Assembly: GCA_031213475.1 (NCBI GenBank)
Contig: JARUPZ010000036.1
Span: forward strand, 682,001 to 746,000
Origin: Nereocystis luetkeana
Taxonomy: Eukaryota; Sar; Phaeophyceae; Laminariales; Laminariaceae
Reading direction: 5' to 3'
DNA length: 64,000 nucleotides
The translations under genes were made by a program, and so were the position numbers. Below are positions 21,850-36,251 of this stretch, one piece after another. Within the stretch, counting starts at the first letter, position 1. Every line of letters begins with the position of its first letter. The notes under the pieces were generated by a model. The model searched no databases. It was not told the origin of the DNA and worked only from the letters and a program-made list of their open reading frames with translations.

Positions 21850-24800
21850 GTGAGAATGGGGATCATGGGATGGAGGTGGAAAGAGCTTGCCAGGATTCCT
21901 CGTACAGTCTACGCAGTACACCAGGCCGTATACAGCAGCATGTTTTTGGGGCGTCCCTGGGCCTGTAGGCCTGTGAATATGTCGGTCGCCTGCTTGTTGT
22001 TTGCCTCGGGCAGACTGCAGAGCTCTCCTATGATAGGTAGTGCGTTTGTTTGCGTTTTCAACTGTATGTTCTCTGTGCGGACACTCTCGCCAGGCAGGAC
22101 AGCCCAATCTATGCGTCGGTCGTACAGCAGCAGTGCAGCAGTAGCATGTACCAGGTACCTGGTACCAGCTATGATACCGCGCGTAAAGCATCACATCGCA
22201 TCGCCAACATGCATTTTCGAGTTGGAAAACGTTTAATACCAGGTTGATACAGCAGTACGAGTACCGAGTACGTCTACCAGGAGAGAGCGGGGGTATAGAA
22301 AGATACCCTGCCCGAGGGGGGTATTGGTTGCAGAAGCAGGTATTAATATGTATCCCGCCCACATCCCGGCTGGCAGCATGTCTGCTTACGGTGCAGTGAT
22401 GCCAGCTGCTGCGCTGCAACAGCAGGGCTTCCCCTTCGTGTTCCAGAACAAACCAGGCCTACGAGTACGTACATACGGGATCATATTCGCATGATAGCTT
22501 CGAGCAAGGTGGATCTCCCACCTTGACTTTGACGAATACCTCGTACCTATCAAGTATCAAGCCAGTAAGGCTCGTTCCTTGTACGAGTAAGCCTACCCAG
22601 GTACCAGGTACTTCACTGGTACCCGACCCATTATTAAATAGTACCGGGTAGGTATATACGGTAACCCTGATGTCAGCTAGACCGTAAGCCCGCATACTTC
22701 CCACCAGATACGTTTGCTTCGGGAGTATCTGTCTAATAGAGAGTTATATTCGTATTGTACCTACTCGAATGAGTACCGACTGCTGCAGCTGTAACACGTA
22801 CCGTACTACCAGGTACTATTAATACTATTCATACTATTTAATGCTATTACGGGGGACCATAGTAAATAGAACCCACCATTCTCACAAAAACGTATATATT
22901 TACCTATTTTTTGTAACAAGATCTGGTCCTATTTACCATAGTCCCCCGTTACCACCACTATTAATATGAGTACTACGAGTACTACTGCTACCTACTGCTG
23001 TCCTCGAGATCTTTGCGATCAGTACGTACCAGGTATATTTTATTTTTATTTTTTATTTTTTTCCATCCCATTCATTATCTTCGCACATCTTCTTCTCTCT
23101 CTCCTTCCAACTCGTAACTCAGATCCGGGGTCACATAGCAGGCTCTTCTCCCCCCTTCCCGCTACGGTACGTGCCTTCATTTTTATCGCGAGAAGATTTC
23201 AGCCTTTTCTTCCCTCGTCGACTCGCATCGAATTGTGCCTACCCACGCTGCAAGGCGCTCTCAACAATTGAATCCCTTTTTTTATTTTTTGCAAATAAAG
23301 TCAAAGTCCGACCCTCCTAGGGCTCGAACCCAGGACTCAAACAAGTAGAATTCGAGGTTAACCACTTGAACCACCGGGGCGACCGATATGTATCCCACTT
23401 TATAACAGCAAGTAACGCTCCGGTGGTCCGGTGATTCCCTCGGATGCTGCTATTAATATTAATATTACTATGAATTCTCGTAGGGTTGATTGATTGTTTC
23501 AGTTATAATCCCACGGTGCTGAGAAATGATACATGTTCAAAAATAAAACAAAAAGGAATCAACTGCTGAGAGAGCCTATTAATAGCGTGGGTGTTATGGT
23601 ATAATAGGCGCTTTTCGATGCGAGTCGACAAGGAAAGAAAGGAATGAAGTCTTGTCGCGATAAAACTGCCTCCTTCAAAGGCAAGAACCGTAGTGAGGAG
23701 GGGGCAGGAGAGACTGCTGCGTATCTACGTGACCCCGGATCTGAGTCACGTGTAGGAGGGAGAGAGAAAAGAAGGACGAAGTTGATGAATGGGACGAAGA
23801 AAAGAACAGACAGCTATAATAGTAGCTGCTGTACGACAGGCTACGAGTATACCAGGGTACGTATGTATTTATATTTAGAAAAACCGATCGGTATGTGTTT
23901 CGTGGCCCCAGCTATTACGGGGGACCGTAGTTAATAGGACCAAATATTGTTATTACGGGGGGCCATAGTTAATAGGACCTACGGTACACATGAAAACTTA
24001 TATATTTAACCGCTTTTACTAACAATATTTGGTCCTACTAACTATATTCCCCCGTAATAGTAAAAATGGTTAAATATATACCTGGTAGGTTTTTATGTAT
24101 ACCATAGGTCCTACCAGGTATTAACTATGGTTCCCCGTAATAGTAGTGTTAGTACCAGGAACCGTAACGATCCGCAGAACCACTCCTATCATTTACCCTA
24201 TGTGTTATACACGAGTAGACGTACCTTGTTTAGCGCGCATAATGTCTGCGCCGTCATTTTTGTTCTTCGTGCGTCCGGTGTCCTCTCAGGCCAACCCGAC
24301 GGCAGCCCAAAATCTCCACGCCAATCGCAGCCGCAGCCGCCCCCGCCGCCACCCTTGGCCACACCCGAGCTAAAATCTCTCGAGCCTCACATCCTAAGGG
24401 GCGGGCCGGCGAGGGGACCGCCGGGAGGACCGAGAGGTCTGATGGCCGGCGCAGGCATGCCTCCCTTCGGCCCGCGCCCGATGATGGGACGAGGCGGGGC
24501 TGGAATATTCCCCCCTCCGGGTGGAAGAGGGGACGTTTTCCCTCGCCCGAGAATGCCGATGCCTCCGGGGATGGGGCGTCCTCCTTTCATGGACGGGGGC
24601 AGGGAGGGGGCGGGGTCTGCGCCGCAATCCCAACCCCCGGCAATGCCTCCACAGCCGCCTGGGTCTCAGCCGAGTCCGGCGGGCCCGGCGTTGTCGCGGG
24701 CGTGGTTCCCGCCTGCGCTGGGTGGATCGCCCCCTCCCCCCCCCCCCCCCGCCGGGCGCTCAGAAGCCGCCTCAGCCGCCTCCCCCGCCGGGCGCTCAGC

Positions 24801-27800
24801 CAACACCGCCTCCCCGACCCCCTCCTCCGGCCCTCCCGGTCTTACCAACCCCGCCGACTGCTGGAGCGCCACCACGGCCTCCGGGAGCTCCACCGAGGCT
24901 GCCCCCGCCGCCGCCCCCGCCCCCGCCCCCGCCGGGGTTGCTCGCTGCTCTTGGGGGGCTACCGCCGATTGGGCCGCCAGGAGCACCTCCTCTGCCGCCG
25001 GGAGCACCGCCTCTGCCGCCTGGGCCGCCGCCGGCCATGCCGGTTTTCGCGGATGACGGAAACTTTCTGGCGAAGATGCTCAAGGTAAGGAAGGTTGTGG
25101 CTGGGGGGGGTCGGTCTTTGCATTTTCCTGTTTATTTGGTTTTGCCTTCGGTTCACTTGTGTCCGTTTTACCGTTTGTATGTATTGTATGTGCCGCAAAA
25201 ATGCCCCTGGTTTTCGTCCCTCTCATTATGATGTATTTATCTCATGTGTACCTGGTATGGTACTTGTTGAGGTACTTCTTGTATTCCACAGCACCCCGTA
25301 CCAGCTGCTGTAGGATCTGTTGAGATGGTCTGCTTAAATGTCATAATTTGTCCGATGCGCGAACCTGTGAAGGCGTGAATGAATGCCTTGGCCCTTTTAG
25401 CCTTTGACGTTGTTCGTGTTTTTGCATGTCGTCTGATTAGATTTCTTGGGTGTGCGTGGGGCGAGAAGCACAAAACGCCGGAAATATTGGGACGGTTGAG
25501 GTACTCGTATTTAATCCAAACGATCCTTATATTTCCGTCCAAAGTGTGCGTGGATGTGTCACACATACAGTAGAGCAGTAGCAAAGAGAGGTAGATGGTT
25601 GATGACGGACCTCAGGCTCAATCAGCCATAGCAGCACAGCGCATATGGGTGTGTCGCACACGCATAGCGTAAGGGCGGCAGCGCTGTATCGTTGTGCTCT
25701 GTGCATTCTGTCTGTTGTCTACCTGGTATACGTCTGGTGTGCTCATGAGAGCCTTGGGGGGAAAACAGGCAATCTTGTACCGGTACTGACGTCCCTGGTA
25801 CAAAATCAGACCTCTCGTTCTGACACCAGGGGGGATCGTCCCATCCACTTCCCCGAAAAAAAAAAGTTTGAGGGCTAGGTCACGCGCTCCAGAGGGCACG
25901 GATCACGCCCGGACCTCGACCTCGAGCAATGTGTCCGGCCGGGCTTTCCGTGTCGAATGCTCAGGGTTTTGCCAAAAAGTGCTCGCACGAAGAGATGGAT
26001 GTGCTCGAAGAACTTCAAAAAAATGACAAACATAACTACAGTATACCTGGTACATATATATGTATATATATACGATATTATATGTATGTACCTTAAGGGC
26101 GTCGAGTTGACGGAGGGGTGCGATCGTTTTGGAGCGCTCGATTTTTCCAGAAGAGGAAGGTTGCCATTACCCAACAAGAACCGAATAAGTTGTTTTCGGA
26201 AATATCTGGTCGAGAGAGAGCCTTCCGAAAATATCATGTTCGGCTCTATCTATACATAGCATGCTTGCGGCTTTCGAGAAAACGAGCGTTGAAGAGAGAT
26301 CGCACCTCTGCTGTGCGAACTCAACGGTCTCTATTTGTCTTCACGGTATTTGCTGCATCATATCTACTGTGTAGTATTTAATAGTCGTTTGTTTTCAGGT
26401 TGTTTCCTATCGCTCTGGAGTGTCAAAGGGGTAACAGGTTATCACTTACTTTGGGCGGAAAAAATCCGCACAAACGTTCCAATAAGTGGATGAGTTCGAC
26501 CCGCCCACGCACCAAGCCATCGTTTAGATCGTGCTCTAAAAGGCAAGGATCTTTTGTGAAGATCGAAGTATCATACGTACGCAGGTTGCCAAGCTGAGTT
26601 TCAATCAAGTCCTCGATCTCACAGCTCAGTTTTTTTTTGTAGTCCGTATAATAGGAGACCGGGCTTGTGGGGCGTGTCAAGGCCTCTTTCGGCCGCAATA
26701 TACCAGGTTTAGTGTAGGGGGTGGTCAATAGGTCAATCCGCCCTCTCCCATAATGCTGTATCAAAAGAGAGCGTTCGTAGGTCGAGGGTGTTTTTTTTTC
26801 TGACAAGGCGGTGTCTTTTATATTCGTGCATCAATATCTTACTTACGTGTACGTAGCACGGTGGATGTGTGAGAGACGCGGCGATATTTTTTCCGGTTTG
26901 CGGGTCTCAGCAACTATGTGCTGCGCCGGTTTTGAGGGGGAGTGTGCTCATGTCATGCATGACCGTAGCCGTATGACCCGGGGGGGGGATTGCCCAATTT
27001 GTTTTTTCATGTCCAATGTATATGTGGTGTGCTTGCTCGTGCGCTGTAGCTGGTGTCATAGTGCGTTGTGCGGGTGTACATGTTACATGGTGCTGCAGGA
27101 GCAAGAGGAGGAAGAGCGGAAGAAGAAGCTTCGACAGGCAGAAGAGGACAAGAAGAGGGCGGAGGAAGAAGCCAAGCTGGAAAAGGAGCGCCAGGTAAGT
27201 CGAGCATTTCTATACAGTCGCAGTACGTACTGTTAGTGTTAGTGTTAGTGTTACAACGAATGTCGAGTGTCGAATGTCCAACGCGCATGTTATATGCACG
27301 AGACACGTTGTTTCCACATTAATCGGTTGTAACTCCTTTGAGATGGCGGCCGAAACAATTGCAAGGCACCAGGTGTAACTTCAGCCTTAACATATTAATA
27401 GCTTGCCTGTAATAGCGCATCCACAACACTCCTGCAACAACAATGCATCTGACAACGTGCATGACCAAATTTACGTCCAATTATGGCAACTATTTTTTTC
27501 TGTTGATAGTGGTGTTGATATTGAATAGTGCCAATGCGAGTCGACGAGGCAAGAAATGGGTGGAGTCTTGTCGCGATAAAAATGAATGCACGAACATATG
27601 TGGGGAGGGGGGAAGTGAGCCTGCCTGCTATTAATATGTGCTATGCCATCCCGGGCTTGAGTAAGGACTGTTGTGTTTTCAGGAGGGAGAGAGAGAGTAA
27701 GGGCAAAGGTATTAAATGGGGAAGAGAAGAAAAAAACGGTGAACGATAGCTTATATTAGTATTAACAATATAACACTGTATGAATAGTATTAATAGTACA

Positions 27801-30800
27801 GGACACCTGCCATCCTTGACACAGATCAGATCAGATAGATCATGTCCTCATTTGATTATTCAGATTTGCCGGGCAGATGTCGGGCAGATGGATATATCCC
27901 TGATATAGAGGACGTGATCCGTACGGTCTAGATCATGTTTGCGGGGTGGGATCTGTATGATCTGTGTGGCACAGCTCTTGCTCGCATCGTTGCCGGGTGG
28001 GATCTGTATAGTACAGTTCTCGCACAACATATCACAGGCGCATATACTGTATATATTGAATCAGTAGAATGTATACGTGTTAGATATTATTTGATGCCTG
28101 GTAGTGAATCTGTCCGATGTGTGGTATGTACCACAGAATCCGAACGTGTATTATATGTTTTGCCAGAGGTCAGGATGGCATTCTTGATATCTTGTAGACC
28201 TCTTTTAATAAAACGAGCACTAAGATTCACAGGGAAGGATGGGTTCATGAAAAAAGGAAGCCGTACGTGCGTAATTGTTTTGTGTAGATAGAGCTGTGTA
28301 AGAGTTTGTGAAAAACGCACCCTCTTGTAGGATAAGAAACCCGGTCCTACACCAAAGCGTTCCTGTTTTTAAGTTTTCACTCCTGTTTCTTTGTACTCCC
28401 GAGTACACTCCGAGTACACCGGCATGACTTATGGGACGTTTGGATAACCGTAAAATGACCAATTTTGCCTCATATTTATGACCAGACTATTGGATAGTAC
28501 CCGATATCAAATAGGTGTGCGGTTCATTTTGCGTTGGTTCCGCTGCCTTGCGCGTCTTTTGTTTTTTGTTTGTTTTTAGGCCCATGCGAAGAGGGTAGCA
28601 GCTGAGAACAAACGCACCCGCAGATTTGCGCTCGGCGGAGGCTTTGGCAGCGGTCGGTCGAGAGCTGCGCGCCCCAAGACGGGAAACTCTCGAGGGATGG
28701 TGGTCAAGGCGTTCGCGGCCGACAGCGACGATGATGAGGAAAGCGAGGAGGTGGGTGTCGAACAATGATAGTGGACACATCGATGGAGATTTTAAACTGG
28801 AAAATGGAATTGGAATTTGCAATGAAATTGGAGATGGAAATGGCTTTTGAAACAGAATTGACAATGGACATGGACATCGACGTGGAATTGGAGTTGGCAA
28901 TGGCAATGCTTCTCATATTTTGATATTTTCGGGTCGAAAGTGACCGGTCTTGGCGGGGAATGTTGCGAGAGGCATCCTCGCCCAGGCGTTAGTTGGGCGC
29001 TGACAGGCTATCAGGTGTATCTACGACGCTGTCAGGGTTTTGCGCTCGTTTTGTCAACATGATCATTTTCCCCTTGTGTTTGTTCAAATGCTCGAGGTAT
29101 CCACAAGGTATCTGCACGTGTATCCCATGTTCCACGTCGTTCCACACAAACACTCTGTTGACCGAACTTACTGTACAGCTGACGCTTTTGTAATGATTTT
29201 TTATGAAACAGGACGACGACTCCAAGGAAGCTTCGGCGCAGCAGGACGCGTCCTCAACTTCCACTACCTCTACGGCTAAGGCAGCAGCGGCTGCTGCAGC
29301 CTCCGCTAGTGCGGGTTCTAGCGCGACAGGCGAAGGGGCTGCGGCGGAGGCGGGAGGGGCATCGGGGCGGGGGGATGGGCAGGTGGGGCTTGGGGCTGCT
29401 GTAGCTCTGTCTCAGGCGGCGTCTAGCGCGATGGAGATTGACGAGGAGACCAAGATTATGATCCGACAGACGGCGCAGTGGTTCCACGCCAACCCGATCA
29501 AGAGCAAGGTGAGTTTTGTACGTAGAGAAGGTGGCTTTTGTAGGCAGGGGGGGGGGGGGGGGGGGGGGCGTTCTTTGTTTCTCATTTTGAGGCGGGTGAA
29601 GCAACGATGCCGCTGTTAACGATCGGACAGACGGCGCAGTCAGTGGTTTCGCGCTCACCCGATCAAGAGCAAGGTGGTTTTTGTAGGGAGGGGGGGCGGG
29701 GTTGGCGTTATTGTGAGGGGGGTGAAGGCGATGATCGGCGTATCGCTGGTCTGACTTGGCTTCCGGCGGTGTGCAGCAGACGGCGCAGTGATTGCACGCT
29801 AACCCGGCCAAGAGCAAGGTGGGTTTTGTAGTGGAGTGGCGTTCTCGTTGCCATTAGGGGGGTGGAAGTCATGGGGATGAGGTCGACTTATCGCTGTTCC
29901 GACGTGGCCTGCGGTGGTGTGCAATAGACGGCGCAGTGGTTTCATGCTTTGTGTCCCGCCCGTTCAAGAGCCACATGTGTTCTGCGATTTTATGCCTTCG
30001 CGTTATTCGCGTCAAGGGGGATGTAGCCACCATGCCGCTGATGTTTTGCTTAATCCCTGGCATTCCTGACCAAAGGGCGACATGGCTTTGGGGTGGTTCG
30101 ATTGGGTTTGCAATGGTCAGTTCGCCTTTGTGGCGATCAGTCCGTGTTGTTGACGGTGACTTCTTTTCCCGAACATCGGGCAGATCAAATCAAATCAAAT
30201 AGACCAAATCAGATATGCTGTAGATCATATCAGATTCCTACTTCATAATCTAATATTTCGGAGCAAGTAAATCCCTGTTGTAGCGGGTCAAATCCCTGTT
30301 CTATGATGTACGTCTTTCGGGGGATGGATATTAATACGTCTGCAACATCGGACAGATCAGATAGATCATGTACCCATTTGATGATTAAGATCTTTCGGGC
30401 TCGATATATCTACTAGTATCCCTGATATATTCGAGTAGAGGACATGATCTGTACGTTCTAGATCCTGTTTGCCGGATGGGATCTGTATGATCTGTGTGGC
30501 ACAGCTCTTGCTCGCATCGCTGCCGGGTGGGAGCTATATACTGTAAGTACGGCTTTGGACATGACGTCATAGCGGATATCCCTGATATTGATAGGATCTA
30601 CTTCAGGTGATGTAGATTGTGATTTGTTGCACTCTCGGGAGATGCCATGTAAACTACCGGATACCTGGTATATCATAATGGTTACTGTAGGATCTAGATG
30701 ATGTAACGACTAGATCATATCTGATATTCTATTCGATGTGTGCACGTACTCTTCGGCAGTACAGCGGTTCTCATCATAAGGTATCTCATACTCATGGCGG

Positions 30801-33800
30801 AAAATATTATACGATCTAAATGATCTAAATGATCTACAATAGGTGATCTAGATGATGAGGACCGTCTCAAGGTAGATCGTGATCTGGCCGATTTGTGTAC
30901 TCTTTGCGGGTATGTATGAGCACAGTAGTAGTGTTTATTTTTTATTTTATTTTATTTCATCCTCCGGCGGATTGGTAAAAATAAAGCTTAAGCTCACCAC
31001 ACTTCCACGTTCATATTTCGTGTCGTGTTGAAACTCTGTTAAGCTTTACCCCTCGTGCCGCCTGGAAGGTGATCATGGAGAAGAGCAGGGGAAACGCCCA
31101 GTTTGGGTTCCTGTTCGATGCGTCCGCGCCCGGCGGCCGCTTCTACCGACAGGTGCGATGATGCCACATTAGCTGTTACAGTGCTGTTACAGTGCTGTTA
31201 CAGTGCTGTTATTGTGCGGTGATATTGATGTTACAATGATGTGACAGTGCTGTTACAGTGCTGTTATAGTGCGGTGATATTGCTGTTACAGTGCAGTGAC
31301 AGTGCTGTTACAGTGCTGTCACAGTGCTGTTATAGTGCGGTGATATTGCTGTTAAAGTGCAGTGACAGTGCTGTTACAGTGCGTTGACGATGCTGTGAAC
31401 ACCTGTTCACAATCCCAGCTGCTGGTGTTATCGGAAAAAACAACTTTATCCTTCATTATGGACATGAGGAATGGAAAAGTCACAATAAATACATTTGACG
31501 CGTCGGACGTAAAGCTGATCTACAGATAGATCATCTAGATCGTAGACATCAGTGGTTTGGGATCTTTCTATATATATATATTTAGTGCACACGGCTCATC
31601 ACGCGCAAACCTAGTGTTGTACAACTCAGGTCATTCAGACCCTGCAGGTCAGCCCCCGTGCAAGCTCAAGTCTGTGTGTACACATGATGCAGATCTGCGC
31701 AAATCATCTGTGCGGTCGATACCGGGATCTGATCGATATCGTGATTCGATATGTACGGTGATGTGATCTGTCCAGTGGTCTGATCTGTTGAGTGATATGA
31801 TCTGATCTGATACGTTGAGTGATACGATCTATAATCTGTTGAGTGATACGATATGATCTGATCTGGTGAGTGATCTGATCTGATTTGTCCAGTGATCTGA
31901 TCTGATGTGTTGAGTGATTCGATATGATCCGTCCGATGTGTGAAACCTTTCTTGAAACTTTTTTTTTCTTCATTCCTTGCAGGTTCTGGAAGAGATCAAA
32001 ACCGAGGAGGAAGTGAAACGCGTGTGCAGCGGCTTCGGAGAAGCCAACGCCTCAGACTACGGCCCCGCCCCGGCTGACTCGGGCAACGTCTACGGTCCCG
32101 GTGCCGGCCTGGCCGCCGTCGCCGCAGGAGCTGTCGGCTCGTCGGGCGCCCCGGGGGCGGGAACCCCATCGTGGGCCTCCGCAGGAGTTCCTGCGAAGGC
32201 AGTGGCGGGAGAAGGGATGGCGACGGGGGTCGACGCGGCGAAAATCGTGGCGCAGATTTCTGCACAGGTAAGTTTAGGGTGGGCGATGGGGGGCGAGGGG
32301 GGTGGGTGTCCTGTATGCAGGTGTCTTGAGGGGCGGGTAGACAGTGCGGGGAGGGGGGAATTGGGGGAAGCTCTGCAAGCGTGATCGTGGGGGTGTTTTG
32401 AGCAATGGAAGGGAGAGGGTTAAGCAGGTAATGGGTGGCGGGGGGGGGAAGTGGGGGTTGGGGTGGGGGGTGAGAGTATCAAGGGTGCTTGTTGTTTCTG
32501 GTTGGTGTGGTTGCACAACTATGCTGGGATGTGGCCGTGAAGTTGGTGCTGTTTGTGGTGCTGCTATTGGTTTTCCCAGGGAGCGAGGCGCCCTCGAGTG
32601 GTGCTGAGGTCATTGCTCAACCATTGTCTACTTTGCTGTCTCGACCCGAAACACTCGAGTCCACGCCCCCCCCCACCCCCCCCCCCCCCCCCCCTTCTCC
32701 CCAGGTGGCCATGCGGTCAGCCTCAACGTTTGGCGCGGCACCTACCCCTGCCCCAACCACGGGACGCCCGCGGAAAAATCGATGGGGTGCAACAGCAGCA
32801 GCATCAACGGCGGCGACAGCAGCAACACCAGCGCCCGCACCGACAACCGCCGATGCAGTCGGCTCGGGTGCCGAGGGAGGCGGTAGTGGTGGGGGGATCG
32901 GGTTTGGGGGCGCTGGGAACGGTTTGGATCAGGCGGCATCGGCGGCGGCGGCGGCGGCGGCGAGTTCGCTGGTTGCGGAGGCCTCAGCGGCTTCTAAAGC
33001 GGGGGTGGCGGCGGTGACTGCAAAGGGCGGGGAGCTGGGCAAACGCAGCCGGGAGTTCATAGAGGGTGGTGCGTAAAAATAAAAAATCGGTGGGGGGGGG
33101 GGTGTACTCATGTCGTGCATGGCCGTAGTCGTATGACCAAGACCCTCGCATCCCTACGTAGTTGTTTTGTGTGACGTGGGGGGCTTGACCTGTGACCACC
33201 TACTCTCATTGCTGTTGTCCTACCGGGACGGAGCACGTCAGGTTTTCACCAACCAGGCTGACAAGGAGGGGTATGGAGGGTGGTGCGTTCTATGGCGTTT
33301 TTTTCAGGAGGAAAGGGGAGGAGGGGAGACGGGGGTGTACTCGATAGGAGAGATGTACTCGATCTCATGCATGGCCGTAGTCGTATGACCATAGAGAGGG
33401 GGGGGGAGGGGGCAAACTGTGACAGATGGTGAAGGTCTCGGGCTCGATGCGCTATTATCAATAGGCAAGCGCCTTGACAGAATTAGTGTTTTTTTTTTTC
33501 TATTGTCTTCAAAAACTGTCTCTGAGCTTTAGCGCTCATCTCGAAAAATGACCTTGCTTTGGGCCTTGGCCACTTTTTTTTTTTTTTTTGCAGCAGCAGC
33601 AGCAGCAGCAGTAGCAGCAGTAGCAGCAGTGGTGCAGAACTACGTACCGCAAAATGAAAACATGTGCTACACGTTGGAGCCCATTTAGTGCTGGAAACGG
33701 TATCCCGCACCTCATTGGGGAAGTAGTCTGCCCCCATTAACGTGCATGTAAAAATCTAGAAAGAAACGTGCGCGCAGTTTTCTAGAAGTTGAGGTGTTTC

Positions 33801-36216
33801 GTGATCCCGGATATTTGTACAGTGGTTCTACGATAGTGGTTCACCCTATATTTTCTGACGCTCCTCAATTAAGGAGCTCTATAGCTCACCCGGAAACTGG
33901 CTTCAGCAAAAATCAAAGCGTATCCCAATGAAGATTCCCATGGCCCAAGTGTACAAGAACGTCATTTTTCGGAACAAGATTGGCATTCTGACGATTTTGG
34001 GCTACGAAACCCCCGCCATTCAGAAATATGTTGGCTGAAATGTGCTACCTCTATCGTAGAACGCGTCTACTGTACAAAAAATGACCGCGCTTGATGGTTG
34101 CTATATGACCTCTCCCGTAGAGCGCGAAGTGGGGTGCAGCTATTGCACTCTACCCTGGTATGTAGCTTTTTCAAAGGTCACGTGTGGGGGCCTGCCTGCC
34201 CACCGAGCTTGCTTGCGCGTCAGAGTCAGATTCAGAGTCAAAACAGCTCTTGCACTTAAGCTTTTTTGGGTGTTTCACGCGTGGAGGCCTTCCTCCTTTT
34301 TTTGTTCTCTCTTTTTTGCACGTGACAAGAGTCGAGCGCGGGAGACGCTTCCTCCTTAGCTCTGCCCGAGACGATGGGCGCCGACCAGGAGGAGCAGCTG
34401 CGGCAGCAGAAGGAGATGCAAAGGTTGGAGGCGCGCATCAGAGATGCCGCCGCGAGGCAGGCCATGCCGGGGGCTCCTGTTGCGAAGGTCGAGAGCGAGG
34501 CGGAGCGGCGCATGCGCGAGCTGTACGAGGAGAGGCTGAAGGAATACGGCGAGCTCGCCACGGTCGATGGGGAAAAGGAGGAGGAGGAGAGGCGAGTTTT
34601 TTTTTTTGTTCCGGACATATTCGTTGAGGTTTGGTAGTGTACCATACGTGTGCCACGCAAGGGGGGGGGGTACGATAACACCCCCCCCCCAGCAGAGATG
34701 GTACTCTACTAAGCAAGGGGGTGTGTTATCTTATCACACCTACCGTATGTCACTATCACACGTCCTGACGAGATAACACACCCCCCTTTGGATTAATTTC
34801 AGAGCCGACGTTCTCCTAAAACTAGCGGGGCACATACACCCAAACTGATGGCCTTGGAAAGTACTCTCGTCGAAACCTTTCAGGGCAGATGATCTGTATG
34901 ATCTGTATGATCTGTATGATCTAGCTCATGTTGACGGGTGGGGACCGTATAATCTGCATCTACTGTAGCACGTGTTTTCTGGGTTGAATGTGCACGATAC
35001 AAATCCTGCACAATCTCTGGCAACGGCAGGTGAGGAGCTAGATGAGCTAGATGATCTAGCTGTAGATGGTTAGATGGTATATCTGTGGATGATATATCTG
35101 TAGATTATCTATCTGTAGATGGTCTATCTGCAGGTGATCTATCTGTAGATGATCTATCTGTAGATGGTCTATCTGTAGATGATCTATCTGTAGATGGTCT
35201 ATCTGTAGATGATCTATCTGTAGATGATATATCTGCAGATAATCTATATGTAGATAATCTATACGTAGATGATCTATCTGTAGATGATCTACCAGTCCGA
35301 GGCGTGAAACCTTTCCATAACCGTATCGCTCGGCGTTTGCATGCTCTCCGTTGTCGAGAAAACCGCCTTGGAAATTCGTTCGAGTGGGTGTGTTATCCTA
35401 TCACCCGTGTTACAAGGTATTCCTACTGTACATGTCTATATGCATATGGTGCCGGTAAAGAGCGAGATGGCGAGTTTCTATTTCGGACATATAGCAGGGG
35501 GGGGGTGCTCGATATCATGCATGGCCGTAGTCGTTTGACCAGCGGGGACGAGGTTTGTTCGTATAGGTTCAATATGAAGACAACACACACATACACGTAC
35601 CAGGTGTAGAGCATGGGGGCGTTTTCTTGTTTCGGACATGGAGCAAAGGGCCAAGGGGACGGTGTACTCATTTGTTGCTTACCATTGTCATTTGACCGTT
35701 GACCACGCATCCCTTTCGAGACGGATTAGAGACACCTACCCCAACTAGAGAGACACCTGCAACATTTGGGTGCTCATTTCGTTTTTCTGTATGATAACAT
35801 TCGTATTAACAGCAAGTTTTTGTTCATCTTATTCCCTCCCACCTTCGCCGTCTATGGCCATCGTCTATCTCCGATAATAGGATAATAGAGCGGAGGGGGT
35901 GGCTGTTACGGACATGGAACGGGGGGGGGGATTTTTGTTTCGGAGGGAGAGTGTGCGATAGTCCTAATTTTTTGTCGACGCTCGGGGTGAAGTTTCTGAG
36001 ATTGGCGACGCTTTGGGCGGAGGGTGAGGCTGCTGTCAGTTGCTGCCGGTTGCTGTTTGTGGGGGCTTCGCGAGCAGCCCGACGCCTTGCGTACCCACCC
36101 TTCCACTGACGAAGGTCACGGCAGTTGCTGCCGGGAAATACGTGCTTTGTAGGGCGTATGCCTCATTACTTTTCAACTGGGTGACGCCGGAGATACACAA
36201 CTCATAGTGCATGCCT

Positions 36217-36251
<35 letters not shown>

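Noticed and set aside
23310-23395. Possible tRNA gene on the minus strand
   Set aside because: Same reasoning: tRNA-like head of a SINE; acceptor ends do not pair well.
28626-28850. Alternative frame through SUGP1 exon 5 (MRSAEALAAVGRELRAPR)
   Set aside because: The phase-consistent frame with neighbours and the family is the one giving NKRTRRFALG; the other is a shadow.
35085-35609. 174-codon frame of repeated DLSVD units
   Set aside because: Produced by a 15-bp minisatellite whose length is a multiple of three, inside a SUGP1 intron.
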